A program made the position numbers and the translations under genes. From JBMYZL01 sp049610385 (GTDB lineage: Bacteria > Bacteroidota > Bacteroidia > Flavobacteriales_D > Sanyastnellaceae): a DNA stretch of 64,000 nt. The DNA lies in NCBI GenBank assembly GCA_049610385.1, contig JBMYZL010000011.1:26560-90559 (forward strand). The letters run 5' to 3'. Positions within the stretch are counted from its first letter, which is position 1, and every line of letters begins with the position of its first letter. Positions 53,191-62,400 of the stretch are shown piece by piece. The notes under the pieces are model-generated. The model did not search any database, was not told the DNA's origin, and was given only the letters and a program-made list of their open reading frames with translations.

Positions 53191-56031
53191 TTATTCGGGC
53201 GCACATCCAGTATCGAATACTGAGAGCAACAAAAGCAAATCAGCCGTGCCGCGCCAACCATCCGAATTTACATCTGCAAAACAATCAGAAGAAAGACAGA
53301 TGCCCAATTCAGGAGACCAAAACGTCCCATCCCCACAAAAGTTACCAGCGTCCAGCTCCGATGCCAACCCCCCTTCCCCATCAGCATAACCTTCGGCGTA
53401 CCCCGTGGATTCACCATCCGCGTAACCTGAATTGTATGCTTCCATTTCAATGTTTTCAATGACCAAACAACTGCCGTCATCTTCCGTGGCCATATCCAAA
53501 TAGTTGCAAGCATTCAAATCAGTGCAACCCCAAATTTCCATGTTGCCGCAAATCCCGTCTGCGTCCGCGTCATTCTCTGAATCGAAAGGACAATCATCCC
53601 ACAGGTCACAGATTCCATCCGCGTCATAATCTGAAAGGCAATTGCCTTCACAATCCAACTCCGGTTCGGCATAGACGCAGGTGCCGTCGTCTACGTTTGC
53701 TGTGGCAACAAAATTGCAAGCAATTGCATCCATGCATCCCAATACTTCCTCACAATCGCAAATGCCGTTCACATTGAAATCCCAGCAATTTTCTTGGCAA
53801 TCCATACACCCTGAGGCATATACACAACTTCCATCATCTGAACTGCTCAAAGGGTTGTAATTGCACGCTTCCTGATCTGTGCATCCAGACTCGTCGATGT
53901 CACAGATTCCATCAGCATTGGAATCAATGCAATTCCCATCACAAGTGTACCCAAGATCGGGACCATTTCCGCCGCATATCCCGCACACATCCCATTCTAA
54001 ACAAGAGCCATCGTCCTCGGTCACTGTCGGATTGAAATTACACGCCGCCGGATCTGTGCATCCGGGACAGGTCCCAAACTCACAAGAGCCATCATTGAAC
54101 AAAGCATCGGGGTCAAAGTTGCAGGCTAACGGATAGATACAACCCGCACAGCTGATCGTTTCGCATTCCCCTTCATCCGTTGCTGTTGGGTCAAAATTGC
54201 ATGACTCAGGATCGAGGCAACCTGCGATTTCATCTTCATCGCAGATGCCATCAGCGTCCGAATCATTTGCACACTCACATTCGCAATTCAAATGTGAATA
54301 CCCGCACAAATCTGATGGATATAAGCAGCTTCCATCATTTTCTGTAGCCGATATGTTGAACGTACAAGATGCCGGGTCATCACAGCCCCAAACCTCATTC
54401 CCATTGCAAACACCGTCCCCATCATCATCCAGAACCAACAAATCGGCACCTGCACAAATGGTGCACGACGCTGCATCAGGCACCAAACAACTGCCGTCAT
54501 CATCTGTCGCAGTGTCAACAAAATTGCAAGCTTCCGGATTTGTGCACCCGAGAACTTCCTCCTCATCGCAGATGCCATCCCCATCCATGTCATTTAAACA
54601 TTGTTCATCACAATCCCAATGCGAATTGCCGTGGATGTCCACTGGATAAAGGCAAGATTCATCCGAGACTGTTGCAGAAGCATCAAAGTTGCAAGCCTCT
54701 TCATCCATGCATCCCAAACAGAAAAATTCACATGAACCATCATCATCGGTAGCCTCAGGATGATAATTGCAAGAAAGCGGGATGGTGCAACCAGGGACTT
54801 CGAATTCGTTACAGATTCCGTCCCCATCAAAATCTGAATACAAACAAGAGCCGTCGTTTTCAGATGCCTCAAAGTCGAAATTGCAGGCAAGCGGATCATC
54901 ACAACCCAAAACTTCGAGTTCATCACAGACCCCATCATCATCCACATCATTCCAGCAGGTTCCGAAGCAACTGTAAATGCCTTCCACGACAGGAAATTGA
55001 CAGCTGTCATCGTCCTCATTCACATAGGGGTTGAAATTGCAAGCTGTTGAATCCATGCAACCGATGGTTTCAAATACATCGCAAAGCCCATCGCCATCGG
55101 CATCATTCACACATGAACCTTGGCAGTTGTAGAAAGTCTCTGGATAAGAACAATAAGCCGTTTCATCTGTCGATGTGGGGTTGAAATTGCAGGCTGCTGG
55201 GTCGGTGCAATCTTGGGACATCACCGGAAAACAAGCGTGAACATTCGTCACTTGTAATGTTGTGTAGCAAGGATCGCGATATTGGAGGTTCATCACCAGC
55301 GTGACCACACCTGAAGTGGAGAATTGGCCCAACAGAATTTGGCCCTCATTTGGATAGGCCAAGTCTGAGGCACCCGGGGTGTAAAAAATGCTCGCACCCA
55401 CTTCAGTGTTGACCTCCACATTGCCACCGGAAGATTCGAAATCCAAGAAAAAATCATCCATCCCAACCGTGAGCACATCGTCGGAATCACCCGGTTCTCC
55501 ACCCAAAGCCAACCATGTGTCAAAAGCCAACTCAGGAACGGTTCCGAAGAAAAACGGGTTGATTGTGGTGCCGATCAACTGACCCCAAGGATGTTGGTAA
55601 AAGGGTTCTGTCGAAAACAATGACCAATGGTAGACATCGGTACCAAACAAAGCCGCGATTTCAATGCTTGGTGAATTGAATTCAGCGTAAACCCGAAAAG
55701 TTTGGATGGAATCCGCTAACTCATTCGGAATCGCTTCCACCCACAAACCTTCAAAGAAACCTGACCAATTGCATGTGCCATTGTCATCTGTGGCTTCCAG
55801 ATCATAATTGAGTGCTGTTGGAGAAGTACAGCCCGGCACTTCGAACAAATCGCAAATGCCATCGCCGTCGTAATCGCTGATGCACCCTAATTCTTGCGCC
55901 TGAATGTCAAAAATGGATGTGCCCAAAATCCCCAACACATAAAGTGCGTGCTTGAAGGGAATTCGCCATTTGATCCATTGGGAATTGACACCCACAAATG
56001 CGCTATGTTGAAGGAACGCAAACATGCCCAA
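53191..56031 (-). CDS. Secreted protein with 14 C-T-D-x-x-A-C-N-[FY] repeats and dockerin-like end
   Basis: 946 residues. Hydrophobic export segment HALYVLGILGTSIFDIQAQ near 29-47; the actual start may be GTG at V13. A 150-residue beta domain (60-270) sits after the first repeat. I count 14 repeats of about 45-60 residues: C-T-D-P-x-A-C-N-F...D-D-G-S-C, separated by calcium-binding-like D-x-D-G-D-G-I-C-[DN]-x-x-E segments (thrombospondin-3/EF-hand character). Near the C-terminus is YADGESTGYAEGYADGEGG and a final dockerin-like module CFADVNSDGWRGTADLLLLL. Extracellular, likely calcium-binding; no function assigned. Confidence 0.8.
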   Translation of the reverse strand: MGMFAFLQHSAFVGVNSQWIKWRIPFKHALYVLGILGTSIFDIQAQELGCISDYDGDGICDLFEVPGCTSPTALNYDLEATDDNGTCNWSGFFEGLWVEAIPNELADSIQTFRVYAEFNSPSIEIAALFGTDVYHWSLFSTEPFYQHPWGQLIGTTINPFFFGTVPELAFDTWLALGGEPGDSDDVLTVGMDDFFLDFESSGGNVEVNTEVGASIFYTPGASDLAYPNEGQILLGQFSTSGVVTLVMNLQYRDPCYTTLQVTNVHACFPVMSQDCTDPAACNFNPTSTDETAYCSYPETFYNCQGSCVNDADGDGLCDVFETIGCMDSTACNFNPYVNEDDDSCQFPVVEGIYSCFGTCWNDVDDDGVCDELEVLGCDDPLACNFDFEASENDGSCLYSDFDGDGICNEFEVPGCTIPLSCNYHPEATDDDGSCEFFCLGCMDEEACNFDASATVSDESCLYPVDIHGNSHWDCDEQCLNDMDGDGICDEEEVLGCTNPEACNFVDTATDDDGSCLVPDAASCTICAGADLLVLDDDGDGVCNGNEVWGCDDPASCTFNISATENDGSCLYPSDLCGYSHLNCECECANDSDADGICDEDEIAGCLDPESCNFDPTATDEGECETISCAGCIYPLACNFDPDALFNDGSCEFGTCPGCTDPAACNFNPTVTEDDGSCLEWDVCGICGGNGPDLGYTCDGNCIDSNADGICDIDESGCTDQEACNYNPLSSSDDGSCVYASGCMDCQENCWDFNVNGICDCEEVLGCMDAIACNFVATANVDDGTCVYAEPELDCEGNCLSDYDADGICDLWDDCPFDSENDADADGICGNMEIWGCTDLNACNYLDMATEDDGSCLVIENIEMEAYNSGYADGESTGYAEGYADGEGGLASELDAGNFCGDGTFWSPELGICLSSDCFADVNSDGWRGTADLLLLLSVFDTGCAPE

Positions 56032-56359
56032 AGTCTACGCAGATTGACATACCATGTCTCCGCGAAATCTATGAATAAGATACGATAAAATGTCGATATA
56101 TAGTTATAATCATAGCATAAAGGCATATAATATGCAATACTTAGGTCATGTCCATTGATCCAATACTCATCTCAAGCCCTTGACGCAAAGAGCAGCGAGA
56201 CTGGCATGGGACACATGAAAGCGGACGAAGGGGGCGGTGATGGAATGAAATCTGGTCTGAAATGGACAGATGCATTTCAGATCCAAATACACTGGCAATA
56301 AAAAAGTTGAACCTGCTTTGGCAGAATTGATTTTCTGTTCAGTTCCATAAATTGGTCTT
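56032..56359. other. Divergent intergenic region
   Basis: 328 bp between the repeat-protein start and the glucanase start. The part at 56060-56150 is strongly AT-rich (TATA-like runs) and probably holds the minus-strand promoter. A short GACTTTGGG stretch just before the repeat-protein ATG resembles a -7 element but has the wrong spacing. No RNA gene or coding frame seen. Confidence 0.4.
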
Positions 56360-57661
56360 ATGAAAAATGCCGCATGCCTGACATCCGCCTTTTTCGGTTC
56401 GGCTTTCTGTCTTGTCGCAATTGGACAAAATGACCAATGTGATGGCGGCGCCATCAAAACCCATGAAGCCTATCTCTACGGTCGCTTTGAAACCCGAATG
56501 GCTTCAACACAGGGGAGTGGAATCGTGAGTTCGTTTTTTCTGTACAACTGGGATCTTGAATGCAATTGGCCTGAAAATGTCAATGAAATCGATATTGAAA
56601 TGACTGGCAATTTGGATCAATCTGTCCAATTCACAACGCATCATCCTTTTCTGACAAGCATCACTGAAATCGTTCCGACATCTTTCAATCCCCACGAAAA
56701 CATGGTGGATTATGCCATAGAATGGGAACCCGATGTGGTGCGGTGGTTCATCAACGGTGAAATCTCCACCGTTTTCACGCATGAGTATATTCCTGAATTG
56801 GTTCATCCCATGCGGATTTTCATGAACCTGTGGGCTGTGGAAAATCCAGACTGGACCGGAACATGGGATCCCGAAGCCATGCCTGGGACTTCTCGATACG
56901 ATTATGTGAAATACTACAGCTACACCCCAGGCACGGGAAATGCTGGCACAAACAACCATTTCACTCTGGAGTGGGTCGATGATTTTGACACGTTCGATTC
57001 TTCCCGTTGGGACCAAAGTGAAGATGGAAGCGTGGGGCCCTTGTGTACGTTTCGAGCTGACAATGTAGTCGTGGAAAATGGAGAACTTCTTCTCAGCATC
57101 ACAACCCCCAACCCCACCATTCCATTGAGACCTGTTTCATTCGGGGTCGACGCCTCAAGCGCATCTCTTTCACCATCAGATGTCGTGTACATCGCCGGTG
57201 AGTTCAATGGTTGGTGCGGAAACTGCGATGCCATGCTGGACGAAGATGGAGATTCAATTTGGAACACAACCCTTGAATTGCCTTTGGGTGAGCATGAGTA
57301 TTTGTTCGTGGTCAATGGTTGGGGCGGTGCTACCAGTCACCCCGATGTGGGCAGCAGTTGCGATTTCAACCCTTGCGACGTTTATGCCAATTACGGAATC
57401 TCGGTTGATGAAGAATGGGATGAAATCTATTCCCCTCTTTATTGTTGGGGTGGGTGCACAATTTGTGGCGACCTCAGCCCTGATTCCGCATGTCCATCCG
57501 ATTTGGATGGTGACCAACTCATAGGTGTCGATGATTTGCTGCTGCTGCTGGTTGAATTTGGCTGTGTCAGCAATTGCGCGTGGGACCCCAATGGAGACGG
57601 AATGGTAAGCATCGAGGACCTGCTGACCATGCTCAGTTCTTATGGTGATTCATGCAATTGA
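56360..57661 (+). CDS. Circularly permuted GH16 beta-glucanase with CBM-like and dockerin-like modules
   Basis: 433 residues. Signal peptide (1-23). GH16 core: YLYGRFETRM at 39-47, VSSFFLYNW at 56-64, catalytic NEIDIEMTG with nucleophile Glu76 and acid/base Glu80, WEPDVVRWFING at 122-133, MRIFMNLWAVENPDWTG. The strand normally at the N-terminus, FTLEWVDDFDTFDSSRW ... NVVVENGELLLSITT (201-249), lies after the core, as in the permuted Fibrobacter succinogenes lichenase, which shares this order and wording. Then a CBM48-like module (VVYIAGEFNGWC, 275-325) and a C-terminal double dockerin-like end (CPSDLDGD...DLLLLL and DPNGDG...EDLLTML). Secreted beta-1,3-1,4-glucanase is likely. Confidence 0.85.
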   Translation: MKNAACLTSAFFGSAFCLVAIGQNDQCDGGAIKTHEAYLYGRFETRMASTQGSGIVSSFFLYNWDLECNWPENVNEIDIEMTGNLDQSVQFTTHHPFLTSITEIVPTSFNPHENMVDYAIEWEPDVVRWFINGEISTVFTHEYIPELVHPMRIFMNLWAVENPDWTGTWDPEAMPGTSRYDYVKYYSYTPGTGNAGTNNHFTLEWVDDFDTFDSSRWDQSEDGSVGPLCTFRADNVVVENGELLLSITTPNPTIPLRPVSFGVDASSASLSPSDVVYIAGEFNGWCGNCDAMLDEDGDSIWNTTLELPLGEHEYLFVVNGWGGATSHPDVGSSCDFNPCDVYANYGISVDEEWDEIYSPLYCWGGCTICGDLSPDSACPSDLDGDQLIGVDDLLLLLVEFGCVSNCAWDPNGDGMVSIEDLLTMLSSYGDSCN

Positions 57662-57726
57662 CTTCCGAAACGGCCTTCCAATCCGATTTGCCTTGTGCCC
57701 AATCTCAATTCTGAATGCCTCCCCGA

Positions 57727-57750
57727 CTGACCAAAGAGCGAATTGGTCAG
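57727..57750. terminator. Hairpin between convergent genes
   Basis: Perfect 8-bp inverted repeat CTGACCAA - 8 nt - TTGGTCAG, about 66 bp past the glucanase stop and overlapping the last codon of the convergent membrane protein. No T run, so termination function is uncertain. Confidence 0.35.
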
Positions 57751-58646
57751 CCCTTCGAAAGAATGCGTTTGATCCAATCCGGATTGCCTCCAGAAACCAA
57801 AAAAGACAAACTGATGTGAAGGAACGACCAAGTGAAGAAGAAATTTCGAAGACCTAGTTTGAGCCCATGCCCAAGCTCCTGTCCGATGAGAAATTTCGGA
57901 TTGTTCATCCACATGATGAGCAGGAGCAATGCCAAGGTCATGAAGCCATTTTGAAGCCAGTAGCTCCGAAGCTTCTGTTGGGTGAACATGCCTTTTCGCA
58001 GGTACGGCAGAAACAGCCAGAAAACAAAGTGCCAATTGATCAAAAAGCGCCAATCCAGATACACCCATTCGCCAGCCAGCGCGACCAGTGGTCCCAAGAA
58101 TATCCATGGGCAGGTGCGCAACATTGAAGGAAGGGAAAGCCCATTTTCCCGCTTTGCAATCAGGAAGAAAACTGTGGTGAACACCAGGGTCCCCACCCAC
58201 CCGATGGCTTGGACAGGCAAAGCCGAATGCAAATGGTGTCCGGTGATGGCGAAATAGCTACTCACAACGGCCCACCAGTGGGCCGTCCGGAGTTGCTTTG
58301 AATGATCCTTGGCATCGAAATACACTTCACTCATTGCGTGATGAATTGCGAAATAAAGGACGAGCAACTTCACGATGACTGGAGTTGGCAGAAACCAAGG
58401 CAAGAAGCTCAGTGGAAGAAACGCAAGCAAAAGCCCTATTCCTCTCGGATGATTCCAAACATTGGCAATTCCACGCTTGGAGTAATACAAGGCCAAGAAA
58501 TAATGCGGGAACCCGATTGCATACATGGGCAAATTGGTCCAAATGGGTGACAAGTGTACAGAAACAAGCACCAAGACCACCAAAGCAACTGCTGAAAGGA
58601 CCAGCCGAATCGGCAACACGGATGGACCAAGAGGAATTGTATGCAT
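57747..58646 (-). CDS. His-rich polytopic membrane protein, unknown function
   Basis: 299 residues with about eight or nine membrane segments. Histidines cluster near membrane edges: GFPHYFLALYYSKRG near 48, AIHHAMSEVYFDAKDHSKQLRTAHWW near 115-140, ITGHHLHS, INWHFVFW, SFLHISLSF. This pattern is reminiscent of diiron membrane oxygenases or desaturases, but I do not recognise a family and the spacing is not the classical three-box set. ATG 58646 (MHTIPLGPSVLPIRL). Convergent with the glucanase. Confidence 0.65.
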   Translation of the reverse strand: MHTIPLGPSVLPIRLVLSAVALVVLVLVSVHLSPIWTNLPMYAIGFPHYFLALYYSKRGIANVWNHPRGIGLLLAFLPLSFLPWFLPTPVIVKLLVLYFAIHHAMSEVYFDAKDHSKQLRTAHWWAVVSSYFAITGHHLHSALPVQAIGWVGTLVFTTVFFLIAKRENGLSLPSMLRTCPWIFLGPLVALAGEWVYLDWRFLINWHFVFWLFLPYLRKGMFTQQKLRSYWLQNGFMTLALLLLIMWMNNPKFLIGQELGHGLKLGLRNFFFTWSFLHISLSFLVSGGNPDWIKRILSKG

Positions 58647-58863
58647 TCGTTGCAATTTTTTCTTTCAACTTACGCAAAACCATTTGACTTGGTTTCATCG
58701 GACATTGCAAGCTGGCTCAATGTGATTTCAAAAAAATTGCCGAGGGATCTGATATCAAGTTCCCGAGTGAAGATGATTTCGATACGTTGTTCCAGAACTC
58801 AACGGATACATAACTGGGAATCCAGTTGAAAAATGTAAGCAGTCTGTTAAGCACACGCCAAAG

Positions 58864-58898
58864 AAAAAGCCTCGCAAGTCATTGACTTACAAGGCTTT
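58864..58898 (-). terminator. Intrinsic terminator next to a tRNA 3'-end fragment
   Basis: On the minus strand AAAGCCT..AAGTC / GACTT..AGGCTTTTT with a short ATG loop, an interior mismatch (TGT/GCG) and a terminal T run. It follows the tRNA-like 3' end at 58910-58923 by 11 nt, the normal place for a tRNA terminator. Confidence 0.5.
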
Positions 58899-58909
58899 CG
58901 AAAGTGTGT

Positions 58910-58923
58910 TGGCGGTCTGGACG
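58910..58923 (-). other. tRNA 3'-end fragment, candidate attachment site
   Basis: On the minus strand CGTCCAGACCGCCA: the end of a TΨC stem, the 3' acceptor strand CCAGACC, discriminator G and encoded CCA. This is the 3' end expected for a Bacteroidota tRNA-Asp, but the rest of the tRNA is absent (sequence after CTGGACG on the plus strand is AT-rich and unrelated). Such a fragment is what remains at the far end of an element integrated into a tRNA gene. Confidence 0.5.
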
Positions 58924-59055
58924 AAACGAAATTTAGGGTTTCAAAACTTTGACGAGTTGTTCAAAAGAATGCCTCCAAATCCCAGTGTTTGCTGAGGGTG
59001 CAGCGTATCTTAAAGGAAAGAAGTGCAAAGCCTTGACAACGCTTGCAAACCAAAT

Positions 59056-59079
59056 GTAAGCACGCAGGTAAGCACGCAG
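59056..59079 (+). repeat. Tandem 12-bp direct repeat GTAAGCACGCAG
   Basis: Two perfect, head-to-tail copies (59056-59067 and 59068-59079) just before the recombinase start. Partial copies GTAAGCAG (58835-58842) and GTTAAGCACACG (58846-58857) lie on the other side of the tRNA fragment. The layout suits arm-type recombinase binding sites. Confidence 0.55.
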
Positions 59080-59091
59080 AATTTGCCTTTA

Positions 59092-59295
59092 ATGACCGCA
59101 TCGTTTTTCATTCGCACCTCCAAAAACAACCCAACCGCCTCCATCTGGATTCGGATCACCGAAGGCCGTGGACAACAATACCGATTCAATACAGGCCACC
59201 GCCTCCTCAAGGCGTCAAGCTGGAACAAGAACACGCAGTCCGTTCGAACCGTCGCCAACGAGTCCTACCACCTCGACAATCTCTATAAGCCTATT
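59092..59295 (+). pseudogene. Truncated tyrosine recombinase (N-terminal arm-binding domain only)
   Basis: ATG 59092 opens about 68 residues matching the arm DNA-binding domain of Bacteroidota phage-type integrases: TASFFIRTSKNNPTASIWIRITEGRG, then QQYRFNTGHRLLKASSWNKNTQSV, i.e. the family 'a.F.lr..k....g.iyiRit..g.r.e.sTg..v....W......v'. After about YHLDNLYKPI the similarity ends; the frame runs on to 59448 with unrelated sequence. The core-binding and catalytic domains (R...HxxR...Y) are missing, so it is not functional. Confidence 0.65.
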
Positions 59296-59490
59296 CCTCG
59301 ACGGAAGCCGAAGGTATATTTATGTGCGATTAAACAGAATTGTTTGTCTACCAATATTTACGCAACGCTGAGCACACTTTTTCTTAAAACAAGAGAGCAT
59401 TTTTCCATCTTAGAAGTTTTCATGGAAATAAAAGGAAGTAAATATTGAGGTTCATTTCCGTTCGGTGATTTGGTGTCAAATCAAATCATC

Positions 59491-62400
59491 ATGATGCATA
59501 CAAAAACAACCGAATGCCTGCGGAAGCTAGGCACATTGAACAGCCTTTTCAGCCTTTTCTTCCTAATTATTTGCGGCATAGCTACTGCACAGTATCCTGA
59601 AGCTTCCGCAACAGATAACGAATACCCTTTCTACCACGGTGTAGCTTCCGGTGATGCGCTCTCGGACCGGGTGATTATCTGGACAAGGGTAAGTGCAGAA
59701 AATCCCCCTTCTACAATTGAAGTGAGCTACGCGTTATCTACGAACCCCGACATGGAGGGAACGGTCCAGTCTGGCACATTCACAACAGATGCGGATCGTG
59801 ACTACACCGTAAAGGTGGATGTCACAGGTCTAGATGCGGATACCTGGTATTATTTCCAATTTGAAGCTTTAAACGGCCAAAGCGCGATTGGCAGGACCAG
59901 AACGTTGCCCACTTCCATGGATGATGTTAGCGATTTCCGTTTCGCCCTCGCATCATGCGCAAATTATGAAGGTGGCTATTTCAACGCTTACGGCGACATC
60001 GCCGCACGAAATGATTTGGATGCGGTTTTCCAAGTTGGCGATTACATTTATGAATATGGTGGCGGCACCTATGGCAATGGCGTTCGATTCCATTTGCCCA
60101 ATCTCGAGGTTATTACGGTCGAAGATTACCGAGCCCGCCACAGCAACTATAAACTCGATGAAGACTTGGCTGCAGCTCACCGCCAGTACCCTTGGTATAT
60201 GAGTTGGGATGACCACGAGACGGTAAACAACAGCTACGCGACCGGTGCACAGAACCACGATCCGGAGACAGAGGGGGATTGGATTGAACGACGCAATGCG
60301 GCACTTCAAGCGTATTACGAGTGGAATCCTGTGCGGGACATTACATTCAGTGAGACCAGCGTACCAGCATACCGCTCAATAGAAGTTGGAGATCTTGCCA
60401 AATTTTATATCCTAGAAACCCGACTCAATGCACGCTCACCGGAGGTCCCGCTGCCAAATGTTGAGTTACTCTATGAAGACCCTGCAACTTATTTCGCAGA
60501 TGCTGCAAATCTTTTTGGCATTTATACTTCCAACCAAGCTAGTTTGGATCCGTCAAGGACGATGTTGGGTGACGATCAGAAAGCCTGGCTTACCGGTGAG
60601 TTTGCATCCAGCACTGCGCAATGGAACGTAGTTGTGAACCAAACGGTAATGGCCAGCTTGCCAATTGCAGACCTCACGGCTCCGAACGAAGCTTTGGGCG
60701 GTGCGAGCATTGCGGACATATTTGCCGCACAAACCGACGGCCTCGATATTGGAGCGGCGGTATTCCTAAGCTATGATAACTGGGATGGTTTTGCAGCTGA
60801 CCGTGCTTGGCTGTACGGCACAATGAATGCTTTGGATGTATCAAACCCCGTTGTACTTACTGGAGATATCCATAGCAGCTGGGCCAATACGCTGGTCGAT
60901 TTTCTTAATCCAACCGAAACTGTAGGGGTTGAATTCGTGACAACGCAAATCGCGGGAGACGTTCGCTCATTCGGTCTACCCAACGATTCGGTGGAGGCGT
61001 TGATTCCTTGGGTGGAGTACTTTAACCAGGTTTGCAATGGATATACGGTCATTGACTTGGACGCAACACGTGCACAAGCAGACTACGTGAACATTCAATC
61101 AACCTTGGGCAACATAGTGGCTTGGAACAATCCCGATGGAAATACGGGAATTGAAGACCGGGAGAACTTCACTACAGAAGTCGACGGTAGCTTCTTGAGC
61201 TTTGCAGACAGCTACCGCCCCATTGTTGCGGCTGGCTATGGATTGGATACGCTGCCAAGAAGCATCATCGAGGCACCTGCAATGCTGCCTCCATCTGAAA
61301 ACGATGCTCCACTTGCCCAGGATTTGGAGGATTCCACAAACGAAGAAAGCGCTTGCGGCCTTTTCTTCAGCGGTTACGCCGAGGGATCTTCCAATAATAA
61401 ATTCCTTGAAATCTACAACCCAACCGACGCAAGCGTCGACCTCTCTGAATACGCGTTCCCGAACGTATCCAATGCCCCATCCACGCCAGGGGAGTATGAA
61501 TACTGGAATGCCTTCCCCGAAGGAGCCGTCATCGAATCCAACGGCGTTTTCGTCATTGCCCATCCCGATGCGGATGCAAGCATTTTAGCTGAGGCAGATA
61601 TGACCTTTCAATATTTATCCAATGGCGACGATGGTTTCGGTTTGGTGCAAGGCACCGAAAACGATTACGTCATTATCGACATGATTGGCAATTGGGATGC
61701 AGACCCCGGCAGTGGCTGGGATGTAGCAGGCACAACCAATGGCACCAAAGAGCATGCTCTTATTCGCAAGCCGAACATCACCTCTGGAAACGGCGGAGAT
61801 TGGTATGCTTCTGCAGGCACAACACCCGAAGATTCGGAGTGGCTCGTATTGGAACGGGATGATTGGACCGGCCTTGGCAGCCATGATTTCTCTGGCGAAT
61901 GTGGCGCGGCCCCTGCAGATGGCCCGTTCACGATGCAGATTTTCCATAACAACGATACAGAGAGCAATCTGCTCAACGCTGATAATTTTGGCCACCTGCT
62001 CAACAGCATGCGCGCCGAAGCTGACGACGCAGGCATTCCGCACATCACGCTTCACTCCGGCGACATAACATTGCCCGGAATTTCGACAAATTTGTTTGCA
62101 GCGAGCGAGTTCTCCAATTCACTGGATGCCCTTGCATTGGATTACCTTGATTATGATGCCTTGTGCATCGGTAACCACGAATTTGACCTGTGCCCGGATG
62201 CTTTGGCTTCCTTCATCGGTTTGTTCCCCAACTCAGAGCCGCCTTTCTTGAACATCAACCTCGATTTCTCCGCGGAGCCCGCAATGGCTGCCCTGGTGGA
62301 GTTGGGCCGTGTGGTCAACTCAACGGTGCTTGATGTGGCAGGACAAGAAGTCGCGGTGATCGGTTTGGTCACTCCTGACTTGGAAGCCGTAACATGCATT

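Larger units (their letters stand above)
58647..59090. other. Gene-poor boundary region
   Basis: Holds the terminator and tRNA fragment listed separately, short direct repeats, and a stray open frame (58688-58813, ending ...DFDTLFQNSTDT) with coding-like composition but no start or homology I know. No intact gene. Confidence 0.45.

Noticed and set aside
53191..56031. The repeat DNA as a possible CRISPR or satellite array
   Set aside because: The repeats are coding, diverged at DNA level and conserved as protein (paired Cys, acidic loops).
58801..58980. A frame reading ...KKKPRKSLTYKAFESVLAVW, resembling the 'RPRK.L.ykTP.EVF' end of IS30-type transposases
   Set aside because: It needs a frameshift to extend, lacks the DDE core, and its DNA is better explained as a tRNA terminator plus tRNA 3' end.
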